Positions 26,501 through 34,098 of a stretch of 50,898 nucleotides of DNA are shown in pieces; the first letter of the stretch is position 1, and each line of letters begins with the position of its first letter. The notes under the pieces are model-generated. The model was not told where the DNA came from, did not search any database, and was given only the letters and a program-made list of their open reading frames with translations. The stretch comes from an aff. Roholtiella sp. LEGE 12411 (GTDB taxonomy: Bacteria; Cyanobacteriota; Cyanobacteriia; Cyanobacteriales; Nostocaceae): assembly GCF_015206995.1 (NCBI RefSeq), contig NZ_JADEXR010000033.1, positions 1 to 50,898 on the forward strand, in the 5' to 3' direction. The position numbers and the translations under genes are program-made.

Positions 26501-28654
26501 GCATTATGGTGGCAGGCCGACTTACAAAAAAGAGCAGCAATCAGCCAAACTCTCCGAGCTGAGCGCAGCGAAACCAACTTTAAAATTAGTGCGATCGCCG
26601 CAGCTAGTGAAGCTCTTTTTGCTTCTAATAAGGAATTTGATGCCCTGTTAGAAAGTTTACGGGCTTGGAGAAGACTTAGACAAACAGATAAAGTCCAACC
26701 AGAAACCCGAATGCGAGTGGTAACAGCCCTCCAGCAGGCAGTTTACGGAGTAGCGGAGGTAAATCGTTTAGAAGGGCATACTGATACTGTCTGGGGTGTA
26801 ATTTTCAGCCCAGACGGTAAATTATTGGCATCAGGTAGTCGAGATCAAAGTGTAAAAGTATGGCGTCCTGACGGGACTTTACTCCAAACCCTCAAAGGTC
26901 ATACTGATGCTGTTACCAGTGTAAGTTTCAGCCCAGATGGCCAAAGCCTAGCTTCAGCCAGCCTCGATAAAACCGTGCAAATCTGGCACAAAAACCCAAT
27001 TACAGGAGAATTTGATTCACAGCCATCTAAAACCCTTTCAGGACAAGGAGATTGGGTTTATAGCGTCAGTTTTAGCCCTGATGGAGAGTTGCTAGCTACT
27101 GGTGGTAAAGATAAAACCATCAAACTCTGGCGCCAGGATGGTAGCTTAATCAAAATACTCAAGGGGCATCAAGGATGGGTTAACTGGGTAAGCTTTAGTC
27201 CTGACGGTCAATTCATTGCCTCAGCAAGTGAAGACAAGACAGTAAAAATCTGGCGACGGGACGGTAGCTTGGTCAAAACTTTACATGGACATCAGCAGAG
27301 TGTGACCGTTGTCACTTTCAGCCCGGATGGTAGGCTATTAGCGTCCACAGGCCGAGACAAAACAGTCAAGCTTTGGCAGGTGGAACACAGTAGTAAAGAT
27401 ATTTTGGACTTCCGTGCCTATAAAAGCTTACAACAGCATACCAGTACAGTTTGGAGCCTGAGCTTCAGTTCTGATGGCGAAAAGTTAGCTTCCGCAAGTG
27501 AAGACAACACCATTAACCTCTGGAGTACCACTGGCATATTACTCAAAACTTTCAAAGGACACAGCGATGCCGTTGTCAGCGTGGCTTTCAGCCCCGATGG
27601 TAAATTATTAGCATCAGGAAGTCATGACAAAAGCGTGAAACTGTGGAGTCTGGATGCCCCAACACTACCAATTCTCAAGGGGCATCAAGACCGAGTTTTG
27701 AGCGTCGCCTGGAGTCCTGATGGTCAGATGTTGGCTTCTGGTAGCCGCGATCGCACGGTGAAACTCTGGCAAAAAGACACTGGTAGCGGCGAGCTGAAAA
27801 CCCGACTATACAAAACCTTAGCAGGGCATACAGATAGAGTTACTAGTGTCACCTTTGACACACAAGGAAAAATACTGGCTTCAGGCAGTTATGACAAAAC
27901 AGTCAAACTTTGGCGGCGCGACGGTACTTTAATCAAGACTCTCCAAGGGCATAGCGATGGCGTAACGAGCGTTAATTTCAGCCCGGATGGTCAACTATTG
28001 GCATCAGCTAGCTTGGATAAGACAGTGAAACTTTGGAACCATGATGGTCGCTTGCTAAAAACCCTAACGGGGCATCAAGCGCGGGTGAATAGCGTGAATT
28101 TCAGTCCTGATGATCAAGTTCTAGCCTCAGCAAGTGATGACCAAACAGTCAAACTTTGGCGACGGGACGGTACTTTGATCAAAACTTTTTCGCCCCATGA
28201 GAGTTGGGTATTAGGTGTGAGCTTTAGTCCCACTGACCAGCTGCTAGCTTCTGCTAGCTGGGATAACACAGTTAGGTTGTGGCAACGAGATGGTACGTTA
28301 TTAAAAACTTTGTTAAAGGGATACAGCGATAGTGTAAATGCTGTTACTTTCAGTCCCAATGGTGAACTGCTTGCCGCTGCAAATTGGGACAGTACAGTCA
28401 AACTCTGGAGCCGTGAAGGTGAATTAATTAAAATTCTCAACGGGCATCGCGCTCCTGTATTAAGCGTTAGCTTTAGCCCTGATGGTCAAACACTTGCATC
28501 AGCTAGTGATGACAACACCATAATTTTGTGGAATCTAAATCTTGATAACCTACTTCTTCAAAGTTGCAACTTAGTAGGTAATTACCTAAAGCATAACCGC
28601 AATATTGCAGGACGCGATCGCTTTCTTTGTAATGACATTACCCGCAGTTCCTAA
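23594..28654 (+). CDS. Giant TPR / STAND NTPase / 14-WD40 protein, second gene of a two-gene system
   Basis: 1686 residues. Order: an N-terminal domain of about 210 residues (RLIRAIALSKGQFALILVRCN), shaped like an ATPase but without Walker A; a helical TPR-like region (about 230-530); a STAND NTPase with Walker A GSSGVGKSS at 575-583 and Walker B IIFDQFEEFF (Asp661); one membrane segment at about 956-975; then 14 WD40 repeats (about 1059-1646, typical GHTDAVTSVSFSPDG and SLDKTVKLW), enough for two seven-bladed propellers; and a short tail. STAND proteins are signal switches that oligomerise after ligand binding. The ligand and output here are unknown. Residues near 262-285 (KRVKEGEAKKGR) are a purine-rich low-complexity insertion. 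Confidence 0.9.
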   Translation: MTKWQLTGAISNENQHSLQRLIRAIALSKGQFALILVRCNYGQLREQMLENARSITKDINLREIVINPSTTSLHSTIASELFLDNPVVVTDSLPSAVMVFGLESITDLDGLLTSINQARDIYATTFQFPLVLWLQDDVASLLSRLAPDFKSWAATTIKFEMAKSDLIALIRQETESLFAKVLEAGAERFLSNASLDLDPRSQHRHKIESARNDLLRLYGVKLEPGLEASLEVVLGRDKYANDQINGALAHYQRSLALWQQEARRLGDKKRVKEGEAKKGRVGEVSEQLLLSSGVVLPSFLLWQAIVLFHLGLCYRRMADLHQRANSNYWQNALLWFKQCLEVLEEAQREDLVAKFILPACESMQRLQAWEELKELAQKSLLLHETYGTPAQVAQDYGFLAYVAASESNWILAHELANTALSISETATEISRDQESWYLLLLARTQRHLGEWEEAINNLEWAKVVCELQHEPSLYLEILEELRSLYFCERRNYTEAFSLKQEKIQIEHQYGFRAFIGASQLQPQRYRINSVLEPQQIPSIPEEVAQEISASGRQQDVNRLIERITRADYKLTVIHGSSGVGKSSVIKAGLVPALKGKVIGDRIPIPIVLSVYTDWVTALGSIVDNALTDIEISKNIENTSTIIIEKIRFFVKHNYTIVIIFDQFEEFFFISNSPAERIQFYNFFSECLNIPFVKIILSLREDYLHYLLEFERLNKEYSSGINDLGIINKNILDKDLRYYIGKFSSQDAITIIHSLTQRSHYDLSDELINQLVKDLAGKIDEVHPIELQIVGAQLQAENITTLKQYKLCGGSIKLVERWLQEVIQDCGQENEDFSWKLLFELTHEKGTRPLKTKADLVIALGNNNHSDPISNFDPAWELILEILVGSGLVLRVREESGDRYQLVHDYLVEPIRQKNNYGMVAELEKVKIEKTKAEVAQKLSQEHLNLVLQRRLREARIAGAILAMMGGTIAALWWQADLQKRAAISQTLRAERSETNFKISAIAAASEALFASNKEFDALLESLRAWRRLRQTDKVQPETRMRVVTALQQAVYGVAEVNRLEGHTDTVWGVIFSPDGKLLASGSRDQSVKVWRPDGTLLQTLKGHTDAVTSVSFSPDGQSLASASLDKTVQIWHKNPITGEFDSQPSKTLSGQGDWVYSVSFSPDGELLATGGKDKTIKLWRQDGSLIKILKGHQGWVNWVSFSPDGQFIASASEDKTVKIWRRDGSLVKTLHGHQQSVTVVTFSPDGRLLASTGRDKTVKLWQVEHSSKDILDFRAYKSLQQHTSTVWSLSFSSDGEKLASASEDNTINLWSTTGILLKTFKGHSDAVVSVAFSPDGKLLASGSHDKSVKLWSLDAPTLPILKGHQDRVLSVAWSPDGQMLASGSRDRTVKLWQKDTGSGELKTRLYKTLAGHTDRVTSVTFDTQGKILASGSYDKTVKLWRRDGTLIKTLQGHSDGVTSVNFSPDGQLLASASLDKTVKLWNHDGRLLKTLTGHQARVNSVNFSPDDQVLASASDDQTVKLWRRDGTLIKTFSPHESWVLGVSFSPTDQLLASASWDNTVRLWQRDGTLLKTLLKGYSDSVNAVTFSPNGELLAAANWDSTVKLWSREGELIKILNGHRAPVLSVSFSPDGQTLASASDDNTIILWNLNLDNLLLQSCNLVGNYLKHNRNIAGRDRFLCNDITRSS

Positions 28655-28700
28655 ATTAAATTTTTTTTGTGAACTATGTATCAATTCTTACGTAGCAATG

Positions 28701-28761
28701 AACTCTGAAGCCTCAACAAGCAACTGCTATTGGTTTAGCGGCTGATGAGGCGCTCAGAGTT
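28701..28761. terminator. Long imperfect inverted repeat between convergent genes
   Basis: AACTCTGA plus GCCTCA on the left pairs with TGAGGC plus TCAGAGTT on the right across about 30 bases. It sits 47 bases after the WD40 gene. The lack of a T-run makes a classic terminator uncertain, but the placement between convergent genes fits transcript 3'-end formation. Confidence 0.45.
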
Positions 28762-28773
28762 GTTAATTCACAT

Positions 28774-28791
28774 CTCGAAACAAGTTTCGAG
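28774..28791. repeat. 8-bp palindrome adjacent to a stop codon
   Basis: CTCGAAAC, AA, GTTTCGAG lies one base from the stop of the next minus-strand gene. It is probably a protein site or part of a 3' hairpin. Confidence 0.5.
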
Positions 28792-28792
28792 C

Positions 28793-29158
28793 TTACCACT
28801 CAAAAGAGCGATCGCTAATCAACACATCATCACTGTTTTTGAGATCGCTGTTTTCCTCACTAGCTTCTTGGGTAAAATTCGCTAAGAATGCTTGTAGTCT
28901 CATGCGCTCAATATAGGGCCAGCCCCCTTCAGACTCAATATCTTTCAGTAGTGAGTAGAGTTGCCGACGGTTATCAGGCAAACTCTTCTGAAAAGCCCCA
29001 TCTCGGATTTCTCGGTGTAACTGCTCCAACTGCCGTAGCAAAGCCAAAAGAGATACAGTATCTCCTTGACAACTCTGAGCCGCGTCGTATACCACAGTTG
29101 CGATCGCTTGCACTTTACAGGACAATTTTCCTGATTCAAAACTTTTGTTGTTGCTCAT
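28793..29158 (-). CDS. Small conserved-looking hypothetical protein
   Basis: 121 residues, soluble, mainly helical, with an acidic C-terminus (EENSDLKNSDD). The middle reads LLRQLEQLHREIRDGAFQ then LPDNRRQLYSLLKDIESEGGWPYIERMRLQAFL, which looks like a real folded protein. ATG with AAGGG four bases upstream. I do not recognise a named family. It is convergent with the STAND-WD40 gene and divergent from psbO. Confidence 0.65.
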   Translation of the reverse strand: MSNNKSFESGKLSCKVQAIATVVYDAAQSCQGDTVSLLALLRQLEQLHREIRDGAFQKSLPDNRRQLYSLLKDIESEGGWPYIERMRLQAFLANFTQEASEENSDLKNSDDVLISDRSFEW

Positions 29159-29938
29159 GCCACCCTTTCCGTGTAAATGAGGTCAACTCAAATTTACAAG
29201 AGATTGTTAATTTTCCCTTTGTAACTTTAGACCAACAGCAAAACTGACGCAGCAAAATTATCTTTTGAGACTGGGTGTAGGGTATATTGTTTTTCGGATA
29301 TTTTACACCCTACGCCAAAACCCTGCCCAAGCCCTTGCTTTGCCAACGACATGCATGAGTCTCCTAAAAGAGCAGAAGAAATGAACCTTCAGCAGCCTTC
29401 TAGAGGGTTCTGGAGAGATTTTTCTTGGTTCACCTTACTAACCGATCTTCTAGTTCGCTATCGCTTACTGTCTTAGTCAGGGCTGAACATAATCAGGTCT
29501 GTATCGATTTGAAAGGCAATATGCGATCGCTCCCTTTTAGAAGCGATGATGTTTAATAAACCGTCCAAGTGAGCTAGATGCGATCGCAATGTTCTTTGTC
29601 AAGACTAGATTGCTTTGATTTTGAGTTAAAAAAAATCGTATGATCTGGCTGATTTCCCCATCAAACAATGGGTTGTATGTATTGGCAACACATACATAAT
29701 ACAGAATGACTTGGGCGACACCGCTTTTGTCACAAGCAAGAGCAAAGCATCAAGCAGACACTCTGTTCGCGCTCTTAAAGGCAAGCACTTACACCGCTCT
29801 GTGTCGAAGCTTACTCATCCACGCGCCCAACTCCAACAAATGCCACCAACAGTGAAACTGCTGGTTTTTGCTCCCCTAGGAAACACAGCCAAAGCAGTTT
29901 TACAACTTAGATATTAATTTTTGAAATTGAGGTTGATC
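29159..29938. other. Spacer upstream of psbO
   Basis: About 780 bases between divergent genes, presumably with the psbO promoter. Two HIP1-type octamers lie near 29524 and 29580. An inverted repeat TGTATGT/ACATACA flanks about 29675-29696. A GTAGGGT/ACCCTAC inverted pair lies near 29277-29325. A 68-codon frame at 29711-29917 has no ribosome site or recognisable content and is not called. Confidence 0.55.
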
Positions 29939-30775
29939 ATGAGGTATCGCGCTTTAATTGTTGGATTCTTGGCTTTATGCCTGGGGCTACTAACTGCTTG
30001 TAGTGATGGTTCTTCCACTAATAGTGGTAGGGATGTACTTACTTATGAACAAATTCGAGGCACTGGCTTGGCTAACAAATGTCCTCAACTAGCAGAAACA
30101 AGTCGTGGTTCCATTCCCCTTGATGCTAGCCAGTCATACGCCATTAAAGAACTTTGTTTGGAACCAACTAGTTTCTTTGTGAAAGAAGAACCCGCTAATA
30201 AACGCCAAGAAGCAGAGTTTGTTGCTGGGAAATTGTTGACCAGATACACTTCCACTATTGACCAAGTGCAAGGCAACCTGAAAATTAACCCAGATAATAG
30301 CTTGACTTTTGTGGAAACTGATGGTCTTGACTTCCAAGCTATCACTGTGCAACTTCCTGGTGGTGAGCGAGTACCTTTCCTCTTCACCATCAAAAACTTG
30401 GTTGCTCAAACACAACCAAATTTGACCAGTCTTAATACCTCCACGGACTTTGAAGGTACTTTCAAAGTTCCTTCCTATCGTGGTGCTGCCTTCCTAGATC
30501 CCAAAGGTCGCGGTGTTGTCAGTGGCTATGATAATGCTGTGGCTCTACCTGCCCAAGCCGATGATGAAGAACTCACTCGTACTAACGTCAAGCGTACTGA
30601 AATTCTCAATGGCAAAATTTCTTTACAAATAGCTAAAATCGATAGCTCTAGTGGTGAAATTGCTGGTACTTTCGAGAGCGAACAGCCATCTGATACAGAT
30701 TTAGGTGCTGGCGAACCGAAGGAAGTCAAGATTCGCGGTCTATTCTATGGCCGGGTTGAACCGACTCGTGGCTAA
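29939..30775 (+). CDS. psbO: PsbO, manganese-stabilising protein of photosystem II
   Basis: 278 residues from ATG 29939 (GAGG 6 bases upstream). An N-terminal signal ends in the lipobox LLTAC (Cys21), so it is likely a lumenal lipoprotein in this lineage. The mature part starts near LTYEQIRGTGLANKCPQL; Cys48 and Cys73 form the expected disulfide. GRGVVSGYDNAVALPA and the C-terminal IRGLFYGRVEP are characteristic. It stabilises the Mn4CaO5 oxygen-evolving cluster. It appears monocistronic, followed by almost 1 kb of spacer. Confidence 0.98.
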   Translation: MRYRALIVGFLALCLGLLTACSDGSSTNSGRDVLTYEQIRGTGLANKCPQLAETSRGSIPLDASQSYAIKELCLEPTSFFVKEEPANKRQEAEFVAGKLLTRYTSTIDQVQGNLKINPDNSLTFVETDGLDFQAITVQLPGGERVPFLFTIKNLVAQTQPNLTSLNTSTDFEGTFKVPSYRGAAFLDPKGRGVVSGYDNAVALPAQADDEELTRTNVKRTEILNGKISLQIAKIDSSSGEIAGTFESEQPSDTDLGAGEPKEVKIRGLFYGRVEPTRG

Positions 30776-31772
30776 ATTCTCTTGAGTAACTCAACTGACT
30801 GGCACTTCAGAAATACCAATTCTGTAAGCATCAGGTTTCATCACAAAACTTAACTCTTTTACTTCTCTGAAAAACTATCCATTACTCGGATCTTCATTAA
30901 CATTTGCGATCGCTCCTATAGTTCTGAGCGAAGTAAGCCGATCCTCTGACTTCTCTTTAATCTACGCTCACCAATAATCAAACCTTTATATCTTCGTTTT
31001 CAATTCTCAATAAAATTGAGTTTTTGTCCGGAATAATCAGGTCTGATTTTTCAAAATAGTGAGATAATTTCAGCTTTACAAGCTCTATCAAACAGGGGTT
31101 TCAAGATTGTTAAGAAAGATGTGACTAATGGACAGGTTTTTTACCAAACAGCTATGAACTGAAGTACAAAAAAGGGCGAGATGCCCTTTTTTTTATTTGC
31201 TTAAGTGAATGTACATAAAAATCGCTTTAAATTAATAGTTTATAAAGACTGGATGAATATTATCTAAGTAAATACGTAATTTTACAGTGAATACAACTTT
31301 TATTCATCCAACAAAATTTTAAGCTATAGAATTCCTATTTGATTTTTGAAAGAACTGCGTACACCTCTAACTCCCTTTTTTCCCATTCCCTATCCCCTAT
31401 CCCCCATTCGGTGTCTCTACAAGTCAGTTCACGAATCAAATCGGATTACTGTAATTTTGTATTTATCATAATTAACTAATTAAATTAAGTACAATCCCGG
31501 TTTGATATTTAGTAACTAATTTTATACTTTGTTCCTATGTGGTTTTAAAAAAACTACAGGTCATACCAAAGAAAAATAACAAACTAAATATCAATTTCGT
31601 CCATTTAAATTTTGCTCAATGTCAAGTCACTTATGGCATTTTTTGTACATAAAGTTTTGATTTGTCATAGGATTTTTCAGACATTTAACGCGATATTTAT
31701 TTATCTCGTGCAATCAGAGCTTAGTTTAAAAGCCAGAAATTGACTATTTATTTACTTAATAAATATGGTGCT
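30776..31772. other. psbO-sigF spacer with a strong terminator
   Basis: About 1 kb without a protein gene. It contains a clear intrinsic terminator at 31168-31194, nearly 400 bases after psbO. Either psbO has a very long 3' UTR or a small RNA is transcribed from the plus strand upstream of that terminator. A CCCTATC-type short repeat is visible near 31384-31407. The sigma-factor promoter must lie toward 31500-31770. Confidence 0.6.
31168..31194 (+). terminator. Rho-independent terminator
   Basis: AAAAAAGGGC, loop GAGAT, GCCC then eight or more T. The A-run before and T-run after make it potentially active on both strands. Confidence 0.9.
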
Positions 31773-32549
31773 ATGCCTACCACAGTCACCAACGAACTGA
31801 AACATGAAATTTGGCAGTTGTTGCGAGAATATCAGCAATCTCGGTCAGAAAATGTTCGCAATCAACTGGTTAAACTCAATTTTGGACTCGTGAGAAAAGA
31901 AGCTCACTACTGGCTAAATCAATGTCATGAAAGCTACGAGGACTTACTTCAGGTTGGCTGTTTGGGTTTAATCCGAGCTATTGAAAGATTTGAAATTTCT
32001 AAGGGACATGCCTTCAGTTCCTATGCCATTCCCTATATTCGGGGTGAAATTCAACACTACCTTCGAGATAAAGGTGTTACCGTACGAATTCCCCGACGGT
32101 GGTTAGCGCTGCAACAGCAAGCAATAGGGGTTTCACGTTCTTTGCGTGAAAAATACAATCGCCAACCTACCGACTCGGAATTGGCAGCAGCACTGGAAAT
32201 TTCTCCAAACGAATGGCAAGAAATTAAATTAGCATGGATCAATCGCGCCCCTTTGAGTCTAGATGTGCCAGTGCAAGATGGAGAAGAAGGTTCTACCTGT
32301 TTAGGAGAATTAGTTCCAGATCCTCACTACCGCAGCTTTCAACTGGCACAAGAAGATCAACTCCGCCTACAGCAAGCACTATTGCAACTAGAAAAACGCA
32401 CTCGTGAAGTATTGGAATGTGTGTTTTTACAGGATTTGACACAAAAACAAGTAGCAGAACATTTGGGGATTAGTGTAGTAACTGTTTCTCGTAGAGTCAA
32501 GAAAGGCCTGGATTTGATGAAACACCTCATGGGTGTAGCAGAGGATTAA
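31773..32549 (+). CDS. sigF: Group 3 sigma factor, SigF-like
   Basis: 258 residues from ATG 31773; an upstream TTG would add 11. Region 2 reads VKLNFGLVRKEAHYWLNQC...YEDLLQVGCLGLIRAIERFE and FSSYAIPYIRGEIQHYLRDKG. Region 3 follows, and region 4 has KRTREVLECVFLQDLTQKQVAEHLGISVVTVSRRVKKGL (helix-turn-helix). Region 1 is absent, as in alternative sigma factors of the SigB/SigF type. In Synechocystis SigF controls type IV pili and motility. The psbO neighbour agrees with what I recall from Anabaena. Confidence 0.87.
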   Translation: MPTTVTNELKHEIWQLLREYQQSRSENVRNQLVKLNFGLVRKEAHYWLNQCHESYEDLLQVGCLGLIRAIERFEISKGHAFSSYAIPYIRGEIQHYLRDKGVTVRIPRRWLALQQQAIGVSRSLREKYNRQPTDSELAAALEISPNEWQEIKLAWINRAPLSLDVPVQDGEEGSTCLGELVPDPHYRSFQLAQEDQLRLQQALLQLEKRTREVLECVFLQDLTQKQVAEHLGISVVTVSRRVKKGLDLMKHLMGVAED

Positions 32550-32713
32550 CTACAAACAAACTAAAACCGCATTTATGCTGGACTGGCAGTGATAAGAATA
32601 ACCTTTACAATCCAAAAATTAGGTTATAAAGGGAACAGACTTCGCCTTGGATAGAAATTTCAGGCATGTTGATTTCCACAATTAAATTTTCTAATAGCTT
32701 TTGAGAAGAACTC

Positions 32714-33541
32714 ATGGGCAAAAATTCAACAATTGCAGTTGTAGCCATTTTAACTTTAGCGATCGCTGGATGTGCTTCTGAAGATACACAAAAAGCAATT
32801 AATCCTACATCAATTCCTACAATTGCAGCAAAATCGCAACCAGCAATTCAATCTTTTAAAAATCCAGTAGTGCCTGCCAAACAGGTTTCACAAGTTGCTT
32901 CTGCAACTCTTAACTTGATTCAACCGACTAATGCCGCAGAGCGAGTAGTCGTGGTATCAAAAGGGCGGACTGACCCGTTTGCACAAATTACCGGACAGAC
33001 AGTTTCCACAATGCCCTACAACACAGTTGTAAGACCTGTGCCTGTGTTGCCTCGCCTACCTACTGCATCGATAGTAGGACGAAAACTTCCAGCAAGCAGC
33101 ACGGCTTTAAATCAACAAAAAAAGCAAATCTCTTCTGCACAAATAGCGAAAAGACCTAGTGCTAACTTGACTTCGGTTCTGCCTAAGATTTTGCCTCAAG
33201 TTGTCCCCAACCCTACCCTAGTATCTGTATTACCACCACCAGCACAGCCTGAGTTAGCAAAGGCAGTTGTTGTAACTGGTGTAGTTCTAATTGGTAAAGA
33301 ACCCCAGGCAATTATCAAAGTACCGAATGAGCCAACAAGTCGCTATGTACAAGCGGGACAGCGATTGGCAAACGGTGTGCTGATTAAACGTATTGAAATG
33401 AATGAAGGCTATAATCCTGTGGTAATTCTGGAACAATATGGTATTGAAGTTGCCAAAATGGTAGGGGAAAGTCCTGCTAACTCAACGCCATCAGCCGCAT
33501 CTGCTAACAATAATTCTGTTTCAATGGCAATACCGCTTTAA
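32714..33541 (+). CDS. Lipoprotein, PilP-like (possible pilus-assembly factor)
   Basis: 275 residues with a signal peptide and lipobox AIAGC (Cys20). A long Pro/Gln/Ser-rich linker contains KGRTDPFAQI, the DPF signature seen in PilP-type secretin partners. A compact C-terminal beta domain follows (VVVTGVVLIGKEPQAIIKV, SRYVQAGQRLANGVLIKRI, NPVVILEQYGIEV). A role in aligning type IV pilus parts fits the adjacent sigF-like gene, but the sequence match is by motif only. Ribosome site GAGAAG precedes ATG. Alternative: a cyanobacterial envelope protein of unrelated role. Confidence 0.6.
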   Translation: MGKNSTIAVVAILTLAIAGCASEDTQKAINPTSIPTIAAKSQPAIQSFKNPVVPAKQVSQVASATLNLIQPTNAAERVVVVSKGRTDPFAQITGQTVSTMPYNTVVRPVPVLPRLPTASIVGRKLPASSTALNQQKKQISSAQIAKRPSANLTSVLPKILPQVVPNPTLVSVLPPPAQPELAKAVVVTGVVLIGKEPQAIIKVPNEPTSRYVQAGQRLANGVLIKRIEMNEGYNPVVILEQYGIEVAKMVGESPANSTPSAASANNNSVSMAIPL

Positions 33542-33570
33542 AATCTTGTTACTGCTGGAGCTTTATAAAG

Positions 33571-33819
33571 ATGGAGAACAAGGAAAAAATTGAATTTGCT
33601 GGTTTGCCTTTAGCAGTCTATAGAGAGATAGCAGTTCATTTGCGTCAAGTCGAAGGGGTAGAAGTGGATTTGATTCCTCAGTCATCCCAACAATTTGATT
33701 ACAATCAAAGTCAAATTGGTGGCTTGTGGATCTCGTGGACAGCAAACTCTTGTTTAGAAAGTAGGCAACGCGTCAACGAAATTTTGACTTACTATCAAAA
33801 TCGCTATCTTGTCTTCTGA
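33571..33819 (+). CDS. Small conserved cyanobacterial protein of unknown function
   Basis: 82 residues with a well-formed core: FAGLPLAVYREIAVHLRQVEGV, then QQFDYNQSQIGGLWISW and a C-terminal helix VNEILTYYQNRY. I recall similar small proteins in other Nostocales but no function. It lies 29 bases after the PilP-like lipoprotein gene on the same strand, so probably the same transcript. Confidence 0.75.
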   Translation: MENKEKIEFAGLPLAVYREIAVHLRQVEGVEVDLIPQSSQQFDYNQSQIGGLWISWTANSCLESRQRVNEILTYYQNRYLVF

Positions 33820-33892
33820 TAATGATTTCAGTTAATATCAATTTCTTGAAATAATCCAGAGAAGAAACCCACAAAATGGCGTTACACGCAGT

Positions 33893-33930
33893 TGACATTC
33901 CCCGTCTCTAACCGAGCGGGGATTCTTGTT
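33893..33930. repeat. GC-rich hairpin followed by TTCTTGTTTC
   Basis: CCCCG, 12-base loop, CGGGG followed by ATTCTTGTTTCC. It resembles the right-end hairpin of IS200/IS605-type elements, but no tnpB-like gene remains nearby. It may simply terminate the upstream operon. Confidence 0.4.
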
Positions 33931-34098
33931 TCCAATCAGAGGGTTATGAATTAGCTTGCTACACTTAACTCAATTTTGCCCTGATCTAAATCAAAGCATC
34001 ATAATTAGGTGATGCAATTATAAATTGCTGAGGTAAACTTGCAAGCAAGGTAATGCAAAATATTACTCAGCGGCTCTTCGGTCTGGGCATAACTCATA

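Noticed and set aside
29711-29917. 68-codon plus-strand frame upstream of psbO
   Set aside because: Basic, low-information sequence with no ribosome site; probably part of the psbO upstream region.
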